NCBI GenBank assembly: GCA_014237395.1
Contig: JABZFP010000013.1
Coordinates: 62,001 to 126,000, forward strand
Origin: Desulfobacteraceae bacterium
Lineage (GTDB): Bacteria; Desulfobacterota; Desulfobacteria; Desulfobacterales; UBA5852
DNA: 64,000 bases
Direction of reading: 5' to 3'
Below the pieces are notes generated by a model. That model worked only from the letters and a program-made list of their open reading frames with translations, did not search any database and had not been told where the DNA came from. Position 1 is the first letter of the stretch. Each line of letters begins with the position of its first letter. Both the position numbers and the translations under genes were made by a program. Positions 1-11,162 of the stretch are shown here, in pieces.

Positions 1-1211
1 AGAATGTCCTCGACCGCCAACTTGCGGGGAACATTCCAGAAGGGATTGAAATCCAGATATGTCATGGTACCGCTGAAAACAGGCGTTTTGCGGTAGGACC
101 GCCCCACCACCACCCGCATGGCTCCGCGCACCTTGCTTTCGTCGACCATGGTCAGATTGAAATCGGCAATATTGACCACCAGATAACGCGAGCCCAGGTC
201 ATTGGGTATCCAGCGCCAGCGCTCCATGTTGATCAGCAGCTGCTGGATGCGCTGGTCCACCGGAACATTCAACGCCTGACGGGTCTTCTTACCGACCACG
301 CCATCGGCCTCCAGGCCATGGCGATGCTGGAAAGTCTTGACCGCCGCTTCAAGGGGGGCATCGAAATACGACGGCAATGACAGGGGCGGTTCCTTCAGGT
401 CACCGGAGGCGGCAAGCCGTTCGCGCAATTGCTCCACCAACGGGCCTTCATTCCCCATTTCCAGGCTGGGCCCCGCCTCCAGTTGAGGCCAGCCACCGGC
501 CACCGCCATGCGACGATACGCGACAAGCGCCTGGCGCAAGCCGGTGTAACCGGTGTAGGGGGGATGCAGCCCCTGGATCAGGGAAGCGATTCGGCCGCCC
601 TGCAGGCCGTCGTTTACCAGACGGACCAGATCCACTTCGTGGCTGAATGCGCTCCAGGAGGCATGAATCGTCTCCGGGTTGACGCGTCCGCCCAGGATGT
701 GAGCCCCCAGCAAAAAAGCAGCATCCGTCATGAGGAGGTCAAAATCCGCCCGCAGCCCAAAGATCGCCGGTGTGGCATCCGGACCGGCTGATGCCAGCTG
801 GGTTGCCATGGTTTGCAGGCGGCCGTAATGGTAGTCTTCCGGGGTCAGGCCCTCGTTGCCGGCCCGGTCGATTTCCGCCAGCAGCGCGTTCGCCTGGAAG
901 GTCGGTCCCGTATGGGTGGACCAGGCGGGTTCGAAATTGCGGGCCGCATAAAATTCCGGAATCAAGGCGATGCCGCATATCATTTCACCCTGGCAGGTGA
1001 ACTGGCGATCGCTCTGGCGGGCCTGGATCCGTTCCTGGATAATGGCCGCAGCCGGGGATGGATTTCCCTCTTCGGCCTGCAGTTCCGCGCCGCACAGCAT
1101 CATGAAACAAATCAAAACCATCACCGGCCAACACATTCCCGCGCTGCGCCGGGTCGTCCGGCGACGGAAGGCAGTCAATCGGTTATAGCCGTGGTAAAAA
1201 TCAATCGTCAT
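1..1211 (-). CDS. L,D-transpeptidase (YcbB/LdtD-like), C-terminus cut by window edge
   Basis: Periplasmic enzyme that would form 3-3 crosslinks in peptidoglycan or attach proteins to it. The 403 visible codons start at 1211 behind the ribosome site AGAGGTGAT. A hydrophobic segment at residues about 25-38 (MCWPVMVLICFMML) looks like a signal or anchor. It is followed by a helical scaffold domain, then a peptidoglycan-binding repeat at about 260-320 (LPSYFDAPLEAAVKTFQHRH, then GLEADGVVGKKTRQAL). The YkuD catalytic domain begins with YLVVNIADFNLTMVD and runs off the edge after YLDFNPFWNVPRKLA, the YcbB-type form of this stretch. The catalytic Cys would lie outside the window. Family assignment is firm; the exact reaction is inferred. 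Confidence 0.88.
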   Translation of the reverse strand, partial: MTIDFYHGYNRLTAFRRRTTRRSAGMCWPVMVLICFMMLCGAELQAEEGNPSPAAAIIQERIQARQSDRQFTCQGEMICGIALIPEFYAARNFEPAWSTHTGPTFQANALLAEIDRAGNEGLTPEDYHYGRLQTMATQLASAGPDATPAIFGLRADFDLLMTDAAFLLGAHILGGRVNPETIHASWSAFSHEVDLVRLVNDGLQGGRIASLIQGLHPPYTGYTGLRQALVAYRRMAVAGGWPQLEAGPSLEMGNEGPLVEQLRERLAASGDLKEPPLSLPSYFDAPLEAAVKTFQHRHGLEADGVVGKKTRQALNVPVDQRIQQLLINMERWRWIPNDLGSRYLVVNIADFNLTMVDESKVRGAMRVVVGRSYRKTPVFSGTMTYLDFNPFWNVPRKLAVEDI

Positions 1212-1356
1212 AATACGTTAATCACCTCTCGCGTCGTTTGGCGTGGCTGACCGCTTACTTGCATCAACCGCCTATTCTATGTATAAGCGGTACCTTTCCA
1301 ACGATAACATCGTCGCCGGAGAAGGCAAGACATCACCACCGCCCAAAGGTCGGCAA

Positions 1357-1824
1357 ATGAAAGCCATCGATCCCCACATGCACACGGCGGAACATATCCT
1401 CAATCAAACGGTGGTCCGCTTCCTGGGATGTGAGCGCTGCTTTAGCGCACACATTGAAAAAAAGAAATCCAAATGTGACTATCGTGTTGCGCACGCCCCC
1501 CACCCCGATCAAATCCGGGCCATCGAAAACCAGGTGAACCGGGTGATCCGCGACGGACTGGAGGTCCAGACCGTCATCCTGTCCCGCGCGGAAGCCGTCC
1601 GGCAATTCAATCTACAGCGCTTGCCGGCCGATGCCGGTGATACCATCCGCATTATCCGCATCGGCGATTATGATGCCTGCCCATGCATCGGCGATCATGT
1701 GACGAACACGCACGCGCTCGGAACCTTCCGGATCACCTCATGGGATGTCACCGGCGATGTCCTGCGCATCCGCTTCAAGCTGCAACGCCCGGTATCCGCC
1801 CCACGGAATCCCCTTGACAATTAA
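1357..1824 (+). CDS. AlaX-like alanyl-tRNA editing domain protein
   Basis: A 155-residue stand-alone relative of the second additional domain (SAD) of alanyl/threonyl-tRNA synthetases, which hydrolyses mischarged tRNA. The motif HTAEHILNQTV near the N-terminus matches the HxxxH zinc site of the family, and DYDACPCIGDHVTNT supplies the Cys and His of the second half of the site. The start chosen at 1357 (MKAIDPHMHTAEHIL) has AAAGGT six bases upstream. An upstream in-frame ATG at 1243 would add 38 unrelated residues. The protein is short for AlaX and lacks a C-Ala domain, so its substrate (Ala, Ser or other) cannot be read from the sequence. It sits 24 nt before the siroheme decarboxylase gene. 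Confidence 0.8.
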   Translation: MKAIDPHMHTAEHILNQTVVRFLGCERCFSAHIEKKKSKCDYRVAHAPHPDQIRAIENQVNRVIRDGLEVQTVILSRAEAVRQFNLQRLPADAGDTIRIIRIGDYDACPCIGDHVTNTHALGTFRITSWDVTGDVLRIRFKLQRPVSAPRNPLDN

Positions 1825-1848
1825 AACGGCAGCCCTCTATACCGACCT

Positions 1849-2340
1849 ATGCTAAACGAACAGGAAAAAAAAGTCATTGCGGCCATTCAGGGCGACATCC
1901 CTGTCTGTGAGCATCCTTATCGCACGCTGGCCGAACGTATCGGTCTTTCCGAAGACGCCTTCTTGTCCACCCTGACCGACCTTCGCCGCCGGGACTTGAT
2001 CAGGCGGTTCGGCGCTACCCTGCGCCACCAGAAGTCGGGCTATTCCGCCAACGCCATGGGCGCCTGGCAGGTGGACGAAACACGTATCGAAGAAGTAGGC
2101 CGCATCATGTCGGCCTGCCGACAGATTTCCCATTGCTACCGACGCAATCCCACGCGGAGCTGGCCCTATAATCTCTACACGATGATCCACGCCGAATCGG
2201 AAGACGCCTGTTGGGAAATTGCCCGTGGCCTGGCAGCCCAGGCCGTAGTCGAAAACTTTACACTGCTGTTCAGTCGGCGTGAATTGAAAAAAACGTCTAT
2301 GCGCTATTTCTCGACGGACAACGATACCGGCCGGTCGTGA
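1849..2340 (+). CDS. ahbB: siroheme decarboxylase subunit, AhbB type (Lrp/AsnC-like fold)
   Basis: One subunit of the AhbA/AhbB pair that converts siroheme to 12,18-didecarboxysiroheme in the alternative heme b pathway. The 163-residue protein has an N-terminal helix-turn-helix (residues about 5-50, RTLAERIGLSEDAFLSTL) and an AsnC-like C-terminal domain. RRFGATLRHQKSGYSANAMG, HCYRRNP and the tail KKTSMRYFS are typical of the NirDLHG/Ahb family. I favour AhbB over AhbA from memory of these motifs, so the subunit letter is less certain than the family. The partner subunit is not in this window. The later pathway enzymes AhbC and AhbD lie 12-15 kb downstream. The next gene overlaps its stop codon by 4 bases. 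Confidence 0.82.
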   Translation: MLNEQEKKVIAAIQGDIPVCEHPYRTLAERIGLSEDAFLSTLTDLRRRDLIRRFGATLRHQKSGYSANAMGAWQVDETRIEEVGRIMSACRQISHCYRRNPTRSWPYNLYTMIHAESEDACWEIARGLAAQAVVENFTLLFSRRELKKTSMRYFSTDNDTGRS

Positions 2341-3683
2341 CCGCCGATCGCCCCCATATCCTGCTGGTCAATCCATGGATCGATGATTTTGCCGCCTACG
2401 ACGTGTGGGCTCAGCCTCTGGGCCTCCTCATGCTGGCCGGCCTGCTTCGCCGGCAGGGCTATCGGTTATCCTACCTCGACTGCCTGGACCGGTTTCATCC
2501 CCGGGCACCCCGCAGCGAGCCCTTCGCCCGACAGGGCCGCGGCCCTTATATCAAAACACCGCAACCGGCCCCCGCAGGCCTGGAAGACATTCAGCGCCGC
2601 TACTCCCGCTACGGAATCCGCACGGCCTGGCTGCATGACGACCTGTCCCGGCAAGCGCCCCCCGATCTGATTCTGGTTACGTCAATGATGACCTATTGGT
2701 ACCCGGGCGTGCAGGCCACCATCGCCGTCCTTCGCCAAACCTACCCGGCGGTACCGATCCTGCTGGGCGGCATCTACGCCACCTTGTGCCGGGAACATGC
2801 CGAGCGCACCTCCGGCGCCGATCACGTCATACCAGGGGCGATGGATGCCCGCCTGCTGGAAACCATCAGCAGCCTGACCGGATACGGCGCCCGCGCCACC
2901 ATTGATTTAGACGATGTAAACGCCTATCCTTATCCGGCCTGGGATCTCCGACGCCTGATCAATTATGTCCCCATTCTGACATCGCTTGGCTGCCCTTTTG
3001 ATTGTGCCTACTGCGCTTCCCAATTTCTGCAGCCCCGTTGCCGAAGACGCCATCCGCAAGCCGTCATCGAAGAAATTCTCTTCTGGCACAAGACGTCCGG
3101 CGTCAGGGATTTCGTCATTTACGACGACGCCTTTCTGATGCAGCCAGACGCCCATGCCGGCCCCATTCTGGAAGGATTGATCCGATCGGGCGCCCGGCTT
3201 CGATTTCACACCCCCAACGCCCTGCACATCCGGGGGATCGACCGGCCGATGGCCCGCCTGCTGGCCCGGGCCGGCTTTCACACCCTCCGCCTCGGGCTCG
3301 AAACGACGGTGCGCAACAAACAGGAGACCTATGACCACAAGGTCAATCTTAATGAATTTGTCTCAGCGGCCGGCAATCTCCGGGAAGCCGGTTTCACGCC
3401 GCAGACGGTGGGGGCCTATCTGCTTATCGGACTGCCCGGACAACCCATGGACGCGGTGGTTGAATCGATCCGGCTGGTGAAAAACCAGGGCATCCAACCG
3501 ATTCTGGCCTACTACACGCCCATTCCGCACACCCAATTGTGGCCGGAGGCCGTGGCCGCCTCGCGTTACGACCTGGAAGCCGACCCGGTTTTCAGCAACA
3601 ACGCCATTTTCCCCTGTCAGCCGGAATCCTTTTCCTGGGAGCGGCTGTCGGCGTTGAAAAAGATAACCCGAATCGCCGCATGA
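2337..3683 (+). CDS. B12-binding-domain radical SAM protein
   Basis: A 448-residue radical SAM enzyme of the cobalamin-binding class. The N-terminal third (about residues 5-160) is a B12-binding Rossmann-like domain (HILLVNPWIDDFAAYDVWAQ, then ILVTSMMTYWY and PILLGGIYATL). The [4Fe-4S] cluster motif CPFDCAYC uses C219, C223 and C226. It starts with GTG overlapping the stop of the siroheme decarboxylase gene (GTGA), so the two are probably translationally coupled. This links it to tetrapyrrole chemistry by context only. It resembles generic BchE/HpnP-like radical SAM proteins but no specific substrate can be assigned. Confidence 0.85.
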   Translation: MTADRPHILLVNPWIDDFAAYDVWAQPLGLLMLAGLLRRQGYRLSYLDCLDRFHPRAPRSEPFARQGRGPYIKTPQPAPAGLEDIQRRYSRYGIRTAWLHDDLSRQAPPDLILVTSMMTYWYPGVQATIAVLRQTYPAVPILLGGIYATLCREHAERTSGADHVIPGAMDARLLETISSLTGYGARATIDLDDVNAYPYPAWDLRRLINYVPILTSLGCPFDCAYCASQFLQPRCRRRHPQAVIEEILFWHKTSGVRDFVIYDDAFLMQPDAHAGPILEGLIRSGARLRFHTPNALHIRGIDRPMARLLARAGFHTLRLGLETTVRNKQETYDHKVNLNEFVSAAGNLREAGFTPQTVGAYLLIGLPGQPMDAVVESIRLVKNQGIQPILAYYTPIPHTQLWPEAVAASRYDLEADPVFSNNAIFPCQPESFSWERLSALKKITRIAA

Positions 3684-3839
3684 AAGCACAGGCCGTCGCT
3701 TGACCCCGGCCCTGAACTGCATAACTATGATTCGGGTGTCACATCGCCCCGCCCCGGTTCAAACGCGAAGGGACGACACGACCCATACGCCACGGCATAC
3801 ACCATTTGATGAGGATAATCTCGAGAGGAGACCATCGGC

Positions 3840-5327
3840 ATGCTCAAACTGACATCCACCGAACCACACCGCATCGTCACCGAAACCCTTATCATTCCGG
3901 TCTGCCAGGATAAGGATATTCACCATTCTTCGGTCATCCGCAAGCTGGTGCGCCAAGCCCTGGGCATCGATACCTTCCAGGGCGATAAAAACGAAGAACT
4001 GTCGCTTCACCAGCCGGCGGAAGTCAAAGCCAAACGCGTTCTGTTCGTCGGCCTTGGCCCGCATGCCGAATTGGCCCCCGAACATTTCCGGCAGGCCGCC
4101 GGCAAGGGCGTCCGCCTCGCGATGCATGCCGCAAAAGGCGATGCCGTGCTGGTGCTGCCGGACGGCGACCTGGGGGACAACCTGGCCCGGGAGGATCTCA
4201 TGGCCGCCATGGCGGAAGGCGCGTTTCTCAGCAACCACTGCCCGACCCCCTATAAATCGGAACAGAAAATTCAAGCGCTCAAAACCATTCGCCTGTATAC
4301 CGACGCGGCCCTGGCCCGCCGGTCGAGGGCGGCCCTAAAACGGATTGATGCCGTCTGCCGCGGCACCCTGCAGGCGCGGGATTGGATCAATCAGCCCGCC
4401 AACGAAAAGACACCGGACCAGTTGGCCCGGCACATGGCGCAGGCCGCACGGCGGCATGGCGTGAAAGCCACGATTCTTGACGAGAAAAAGCTGCAGGGGT
4501 TGAAGATGGGGGCCATCCTTGCCGTCGGTGCCGGTAGCGCCCATCCCCCGCGTCTTCTCATCCTGGACTATCGCCCGCCCAAGGCGCGCGGTACGATCGC
4601 CCTTGTCGGCAAGGGGGTGACCTTTGACGCCGGCGGGCTGAACCTGAAGCCCACCGGATCGATCGAACTTATGAAAATTGATATGGCCGGCGCGGCAGCC
4701 GTGGCGGCCAGCGTAATCGCCACCGCTGAAATCGGCGCCAAGCAGCGTATCGTGGGCGTCATCCCCCTTGTGGAAAACATGGTATCCGGGAATGCTTTTC
4801 GCCCCGGAGACATCGTCCGCGCCTACAACGGTCGCACGATCGAAATCGGCAACACCGATGCCGAAGGACGCCTGATTCTGGCGGACGCGCTGGCGTACAC
4901 GGCCAAACAATACAACCCCCAGACCATGATCGACATGGCCACCCTGACGGGTGCCTGCGTGGTGGCCTTGGGAGAGAAAATTGCCGGCTTGTTCTCCCCG
5001 GACGAACCCTTGAGGACCGTGATCGAGCAGGCCGGCCGTGAGGTTCACGAGCGCTGCTGGCCCATGCCCTTGCCGGAAGACTATCAGGAATTGCTTAAAA
5101 GCGACCTGGCCGATATGCGCAACATCGGCCCCGGTCGATGGGGCGGCGCCATCGTGGCAGCCCTGTTTCTATCCGAATTTATAGGCAAAACCCGCTGGGC
5201 GCACGTCGATATCGCCGGTCCGGCCCACCACAAGAAGGCACAGGCTTACGGTCAGCCGGGGGCGACAGGATTCGGGGTGCGCCTGCTGTGTCAAGCCATC
5301 GCGGCGCTGCAGGATGAAAAACGGTAG
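3840..5327 (+). CDS. pepA: leucyl aminopeptidase (M17 family)
   Basis: Cytosolic dizinc/manganese aminopeptidase that trims N-terminal residues from peptides. At 495 residues it is the normal length for M17. The C-terminal catalytic half carries VGKGVTFDAGGLNLKP (first metal ligand Asp and the active-site Lys), KIDMAGAAAV, and the family signature NTDAEGRLILADALAYT with its metal ligands and bicarbonate-binding Arg. The start ATG at 3840 is preceded by GAGAGGAG. It converges on the GGDEF response regulator gene, with only 33 nt between the two stop codons and no obvious terminator hairpin. Confidence 0.95.
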   Translation: MLKLTSTEPHRIVTETLIIPVCQDKDIHHSSVIRKLVRQALGIDTFQGDKNEELSLHQPAEVKAKRVLFVGLGPHAELAPEHFRQAAGKGVRLAMHAAKGDAVLVLPDGDLGDNLAREDLMAAMAEGAFLSNHCPTPYKSEQKIQALKTIRLYTDAALARRSRAALKRIDAVCRGTLQARDWINQPANEKTPDQLARHMAQAARRHGVKATILDEKKLQGLKMGAILAVGAGSAHPPRLLILDYRPPKARGTIALVGKGVTFDAGGLNLKPTGSIELMKIDMAGAAAVAASVIATAEIGAKQRIVGVIPLVENMVSGNAFRPGDIVRAYNGRTIEIGNTDAEGRLILADALAYTAKQYNPQTMIDMATLTGACVVALGEKIAGLFSPDEPLRTVIEQAGREVHERCWPMPLPEDYQELLKSDLADMRNIGPGRWGGAIVAALFLSEFIGKTRWAHVDIAGPAHHKKAQAYGQPGATGFGVRLLCQAIAALQDEKR

Positions 5328-5360
5328 GATGTCGAGCGGACAACCAAAGGGGGCAACGTC

Positions 5361-6269
5361 TTATTCGGAGAACAGGGCCGTCACCCGGTTGCGGCCTTCC
5401 TCCTTGGACTGATACATGGCGGTATCGGCCCGTTTGACAAAGACCGAGATGTCTTCCGTCGGACGGTACTGGGTAACGCCGATGCTGACCGTTACCGTCT
5501 TATCGCCGTCGGCCCGGGGGTGAAATTTTTCTTCTTCGACGGCATTCTTGATGCGGTAAGCGACCGTTTCCGCCTCATCGCCGGTGGTTTCCGGAAGAAT
5601 AACCGTAAACTCTTCCCCGCCATAGCGATAGGCCGTATCCAGCTTACGCAGACAGCTCTCGATGATCTGGGCCAGGCGGACGAGAACCTTGTCGCCCTCC
5701 AGATGCCCGAAGGAATCGTTGAATTCCTTGAAATGGTCGATATCCAACAGGAGGAGTGAGAGCGGTGGGTTGTAACGGATCGACCGGTCGACCTCCAACG
5801 TCAGCTGATTGTAAAAATGGCGGGAGTTGAACAGTTTCGTCAGACCGTCGGTGGTGGCCAATGTTTGCAACTGTTCCAGCATCTTGACGCGCTCCTGCGT
5901 CAAATGCCGCTCCTTCAGAACCCGCTTGAGCCGCAACAGCAGCTCGGCAAACCGCACCGGTTTGAACAAAAAATCGCTGGCCCCCTTGCTGATGGCTTCC
6001 TCGTAGGAATAGTCCGCACTGTACCCGGTAATGACGATCACATCCGCATCGAAGTTCTTCTTGATCCGATCCGTGAGCTCAAGACCGTCCATTCCCGGCA
6101 GAGAGATATCCGAAATGACGACATCGGCCTGTTTGGTTTTGAGGATCTCCAGTGCTTCTTCAGCGCTGCCGGCCGCCATGGCTTCATAACCGGACATACC
6201 GATGAATTCATGCATCGTATCCCGAATACCGGCGTCGTCATCTACGATCAGAATGCAGGTATCTTCCAT
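5361..6269 (-). CDS. response regulator with GGDEF diguanylate cyclase output
   Basis: A 302-residue PleD/WspR-like protein that should make cyclic di-GMP on phosphorylation. Residues 1-125 form a receiver domain (ILIVDDDAG, phosphoacceptor Asp in DVVISDISLPGMDG, conserved Lys in LFKPVRF). A short coiled linker (LKRVLKERHLTQERVKMLEQ) leads to a GGDEF domain starting at TDGLTKLFNSRHF. The active-site loop is intact as YRYGGEEFTVILPE. An RxxD product-inhibition site (RKLD) sits five residues before it, so feedback inhibition is likely. No cognate histidine kinase gene is adjacent. A candidate promoter lies about 120-150 bp upstream. Confidence 0.93.
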   Translation of the reverse strand: MEDTCILIVDDDAGIRDTMHEFIGMSGYEAMAAGSAEEALEILKTKQADVVISDISLPGMDGLELTDRIKKNFDADVIVITGYSADYSYEEAISKGASDFLFKPVRFAELLLRLKRVLKERHLTQERVKMLEQLQTLATTDGLTKLFNSRHFYNQLTLEVDRSIRYNPPLSLLLLDIDHFKEFNDSFGHLEGDKVLVRLAQIIESCLRKLDTAYRYGGEEFTVILPETTGDEAETVAYRIKNAVEEEKFHPRADGDKTVTVSIGVTQYRPTEDISVFVKRADTAMYQSKEEGRNRVTALFSE

Positions 6270-6643
6270 TCGACAAGTATTCCCTGATAGCGGCTGGTTG
6301 GGTCTAATTTACAGCCCGCGCATGCGGGTTGACAGGACAAAAAGCGATCTGGTATTAGGAGCATTCTCTTTTGTTTATAAGGTGTTACCCTATAATATGG
6401 AAAGGATCATCGTGTCAACTGACATTTAGGCCGCCCCTTGCCAGGGAAGCGGCTCGCGAAATATTAGCAGCTGCTTCCGGTATCCGGATGTTTGCCACTC
6501 TTCCGGGCCCGAATCTCATCAGCGCCCATATGCCCTTTTATCTCGCGACGACAATCGGATGAAAACCGGCTGCCATACCGTTGCCGTATGGCCAAAATGC
6601 AATCAATTGCACAATGATAACAAACTGATATATGACAAATACC
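6270..6643. other. intergenic region between GGDEF gene and lepA, with divergent promoter-like elements
   Basis: No coding region is seen. On the minus strand TTGACA (6418-6413) and TTATAG (6395-6390) are separated by 17 bp and could drive the GGDEF gene. On the plus strand a perfect TATAAT (6391-6396) lies 17 bp after CTTTTG and could serve lepA, giving a leader of about 230 nt. A second plus-strand TTGACA lies near 6329. These are pattern matches only. Confidence 0.35.
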
Positions 6644-8440
6644 ATGAACAACATTCGGAATTTCAGTATTATTGCCCATATCGATCACGGCAAATCCACC
6701 CTTTCGGACCGTTTGATCCAGGCCACGGACATCGTTTCGGCGCGGGACTTCAAAGACCAGATCCTGGACACCATGGATATCGAACGCGAGCGCGGCATCA
6801 CCATCAAGAGCCAGACCGTTTGCCTTCCCTACAAGGCCAAAGACGGCCGACACTATTCCCTGAATCTGATCGACACCCCGGGGCATGTCGACTTCACTTA
6901 CGAAGTTTCCCGCGCTCTGGCTTCCTGTGAGGGTGCCCTGCTGCTGGTGGATGCCAGCCAGGGGGTGGAAGCCCAGACCCTCGCCAACCTCTATCTGGCC
7001 CTGGAACACGACCTGGATGTCATCCCCGTGATCAACAAGATCGATCTGCCGTCGGCGGACGTGGATCGCGTCAAGGACCAGATCGAGGAGGATCTCGGTC
7101 TGGATCCGGAAACCGCGATTCTGACCTCGGCCAAAGAGGGCATCGGGATCGAAGCGATCCTGGAGGGCGTCGTCAACCACTTGAAACCCCCCGAGGGGGA
7201 TCCCGAAGCGCCCCTGCAGGCCCTGATCTTCGATTCGCACTACGATGCCTACCGCGGCACAATCGTGCACTTCCGGGTGTTCCAGGGCCGGGTCAAAGCC
7301 GGTGATACGATTCAATTCATGTCCAACAGAGCAACCCACAAAGTCGAAGAAGTGGGGGTCTTCCAGATTGTACGCAAACCCCAGAAAGAACTGTCGGCGG
7401 GCCAGGTAGGGTATCTGATTGCCGGCATCAAGACGGTCAGCGACACCCGCTGCGGTGATACGATCACGCTCAAGCAGCGCCCCTGCGAACGCCCCATGCC
7501 GGGGTTCAAAGAGGCCAAACCGGTGGTTTTTTCCTCCATCTATCCGGTGGCCTCGGATGGCTATGAAGATCTGACCATCGGACTGGAGAAACTCAAACTC
7601 AACGATGCCTCGCTGATTTATGAAAAAGATTCCTCGGCCGCCCTGGGCTTCGGGTTCCGCTGTGGTTTTCTCGGCCTGCTGCATCTGGAGGTGGTCCAGG
7701 AACGGCTGGAGCGCGAATTCGATCTATCCCTGATCCTCACGGCGCCTTCGGTCCGCTACGAGCTGTTCATGAATGACGGCAGCATGGAGGTCATCGACAA
7801 TCCCGCCCTGTATCCCGATCCGACCCTGATCGCATATGCCCGGGAACCTTTTATCAAGGCCTCCATCATGGTGCCGGACCGCTACATGGGGGCCGTGATG
7901 AAACTCTGCCTGGATCGCCGGGGCATCAACAGGAATTACCAGTACCTCACCAACAACCGCCTGGAAATGATTTTTGAACTGCCCCTGGCGGAAGTCGTCT
8001 ATGATTTTTACGACCGGCTCAAGTCGGTCACCCAGGGCTATGGGTCCTTTGACTACGAACTCATGGAATTCCGGACCACCGACCTGGTCAAGGTGGATAT
8101 CCTGATCAACGGCGAACGGGTGGACGCATTAAGCCAGTTGGTGCACCGAGAGCGCGCCGTCGAACGGGCCCGCTCGGCCTGCGAAAAGCTGCGGGACGAA
8201 ATTCCCCGTCAGATGTTCAAAATTGCCATCCAGGGCGCCATCGGCGGTACGATTATCTCGCGCAAGACCATCTCCGCCTTTCGCAAGGACGTGACCGCCA
8301 AATGCTACGGCGGCGACATTTCGCGCAAGCGCAAGCTTCTGGAAAAACAGAAAAAAGGCAAAAAACGCATGAAAATGGTCGGCCAGGTCATGATTCCCCA
8401 GTCGGCTTTTCTGTCCGTGCTGAAAACCGATACCGACTGA
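6644..8440 (+). CDS. lepA: elongation factor 4 (LepA), ribosomal back-translocase GTPase
   Basis: Translational GTPase that acts on stalled or mis-translocated ribosomes. With the start at 6644 ([19 protein letters not shown]) it has 598 residues, matching the usual LepA length. An ATG four codons upstream at 6632 is possible, and neither has a strong ribosome site. G1 is AHIDHGKS, G2 [11 protein letters not shown]3 DTPGHVDF and G4 NKIDLP. The LepA-specific C-terminal domain ends with [20 protein letters not shown] and [18 protein letters not shown]. The gene is followed 44 nt later by leuC. Confidence 0.97.
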   Translation: MNNIRNFSIIAHIDHGKSTLSDRLIQATDIVSARDFKDQILDTMDIERERGITIKSQTVCLPYKAKDGRHYSLNLIDTPGHVDFTYEVSRALASCEGALLLVDASQGVEAQTLANLYLALEHDLDVIPVINKIDLPSADVDRVKDQIEEDLGLDPETAILTSAKEGIGIEAILEGVVNHLKPPEGDPEAPLQALIFDSHYDAYRGTIVHFRVFQGRVKAGDTIQFMSNRATHKVEEVGVFQIVRKPQKELSAGQVGYLIAGIKTVSDTRCGDTITLKQRPCERPMPGFKEAKPVVFSSIYPVASDGYEDLTIGLEKLKLNDASLIYEKDSSAALGFGFRCGFLGLLHLEVVQERLEREFDLSLILTAPSVRYELFMNDGSMEVIDNPALYPDPTLIAYAREPFIKASIMVPDRYMGAVMKLCLDRRGINRNYQYLTNNRLEMIFELPLAEVVYDFYDRLKSVTQGYGSFDYELMEFRTTDLVKVDILINGERVDALSQLVHRERAVERARSACEKLRDEIPRQMFKIAIQGAIGGTIISRKTISAFRKDVTAKCYGGDISRKRKLLEKQKKGKKRMKMVGQVMIPQSAFLSVLKTDTD

Positions 8441-8484
8441 TCCGTATCCAACAGCACCCCTTTACCAACATTTACGGAGCGTTC

Positions 8485-9780
<1,296 letters not shown>

Positions 9781-9782
9781 CA

Positions 9783-10307
9783 ATGAAAAATTTCAGTGGA
9801 AACGTCCTGTTTCTGGACCGGTCCGACATCAATACCGACGAGATCATCCCGGCCAAATATCTCACCGAGATCACCAAGGATGCCCTGGGGCCGCATCTCC
9901 TGGAAGATCTGTGTCTGGAGGGATTCATTCCCGGCCGGAGCACCCGGGACAAACAGATCGTTGTCAGCCGCGCCAATTTCGGCTGCGGGTCTTCCCGCGA
10001 GCATGCGCCCTGGGCCTTCGAGGTCAACGGCATCCACGTCGTCATCGCCGAGAGTTTTGCACGCATCTTTCGCCAGAACATGTTCAACGGCGGCATGCTG
10101 GCCGTGGAACTGCCGGCCGACACGATCGCCGACCTGTTCACCCGTTTCGCCACGACCGACACGCATCTTACAACGGATTTTGAAAACAGCACCTTTACCT
10201 TCACGGCCGGCGCATCCCGCCACACCGTACCGTTTACCCTGTCCGGGTTCGACCGTGCCCTGGTGAATGCCGGCGGGTGGGTGGAATACGCCGACGCGAA
10301 TTACTAA
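9783..10307 (+). CDS. leuD: 3-isopropylmalate dehydratase small subunit
   Basis: Partner swivel-domain subunit of the preceding LeuC, starting 2 nt after its stop codon with the ribosome site CAGGGAG inside the end of leuC. It is 174 residues long. The motif YLTEITKDAL near the N-terminus and ANFGCGSSREHAPWAF are hallmark substrate-recognition loops of the short LeuD/HacB family. A longer in-frame reading frame exists upstream but lies within leuC and is not family-like. leuA and leuB are not in the window. Confidence 0.94.
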   Translation: MKNFSGNVLFLDRSDINTDEIIPAKYLTEITKDALGPHLLEDLCLEGFIPGRSTRDKQIVVSRANFGCGSSREHAPWAFEVNGIHVVIAESFARIFRQNMFNGGMLAVELPADTIADLFTRFATTDTHLTTDFENSTFTFTAGASRHTVPFTLSGFDRALVNAGGWVEYADANY

Positions 10308-10435
10308 CGATTGAACCCCAACAGCAACTCAATCTTTGAAGCAATGCCGTTTATCGATAATGCAAATTATAGAGACGCCACCGCCAATATCGCCATAAGA
10401 ATTGGTGCCAACTGAGAGGCTTGGAAGGGAAACAT

Positions 10436-11128
10436 ATGGACAAGCCAGTTACCATCCCCGAAGTGGTTATCCGGAACTGGCAGGGTATTGTAGACATTCT
10501 TGCGGAGGTCGCCGGAATCCCCGCCGCACTCATCATGCGGGTCGACGATCCGGCCATCGAGGTTTTCTTGGCCAGCAAAAGCCCGGCCAACCCCTATCGC
10601 GCAGGCGATAGCGAACATCTACGGGGATCGGGGCTTTATTGCGAAACCGTTATCAAGACCCAAAACAAACTGCTGGTGCCCAATGCCTTGGAAGATCCCG
10701 ACTGGGCGGACAATCCCGACACAAAGCTGAACATGATCGCCTACTTGGGCTATCCCGTCCTTTACCCGGACCGGCAACCCTTTGGTACGCTCTGCGTTTT
10801 GGATAAAAAAACAAACCGATTCTCGGAGACTACCGAACAACTCATGCTCCGATTCAAAGAACTTCTCGAAGGCCATATCGCCCTGCTGCACTGGAACCAG
10901 GCCTTGGGAGACGAGAATAAAAATCTGAACGATTATGCCAGAGAGATCCGTGCCTTACGCGGCGTCGTACCCATATGTGCGTCATGCAAAAAGATCAGAG
11001 ACAGAAATAACAACTGGCATCATGTGGAAAGCTATATCGAGAGAGGGTATCCGGAAGTGGCATTGAGCCATTCGTGCTGCCCGGAATGTGCCCGGAAACT
11101 TTATCCCGAATTCAACTATCAGGATTGA
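10436..11128 (+). CDS. GAF-domain sensory protein with C-terminal Cys-rich module
   Basis: A 230-residue cytosolic protein starting at MDKPVTIPE behind GGAAGGGAA. Residues about 10-150 form a GAF domain (IVDILAEVAGIPAALIMRVD, then GLYCETVIKTQNKLLVPNAL and GYPVLYPDRQPFGTLCVLD). After a short helix comes RALRGVVPICASCKKIRDRN, then SYIERGYPEVALSHSCCPEC and ARKLYPEF. This module with CxxC and CCxxC is common at the ends of histidine kinases and response regulators in this bacterial group; here it follows GAF directly, with no kinase. A metal- or redox-sensing role is possible but not shown. The ligand is unknown. Confidence 0.8.
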   Translation: MDKPVTIPEVVIRNWQGIVDILAEVAGIPAALIMRVDDPAIEVFLASKSPANPYRAGDSEHLRGSGLYCETVIKTQNKLLVPNALEDPDWADNPDTKLNMIAYLGYPVLYPDRQPFGTLCVLDKKTNRFSETTEQLMLRFKELLEGHIALLHWNQALGDENKNLNDYAREIRALRGVVPICASCKKIRDRNNNWHHVESYIERGYPEVALSHSCCPECARKLYPEFNYQD

Positions 11129-11162
11129 GTCCCGGTGTGCCGGGCGTCTGAAGCGGGAGGAA

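Noticed and set aside
6464..7684. 406-codon open frame opposite lepA
   Set aside because: Lies over conserved LepA GTPase motifs; composition is that of a complement-strand shadow.
8302..8484. Upstream extension of leuC into lepA
   Set aside because: The extra residues are Arg/Lys/Gln-rich translation of LepA codons; a ribosome site and family-typical start lie at 8485.
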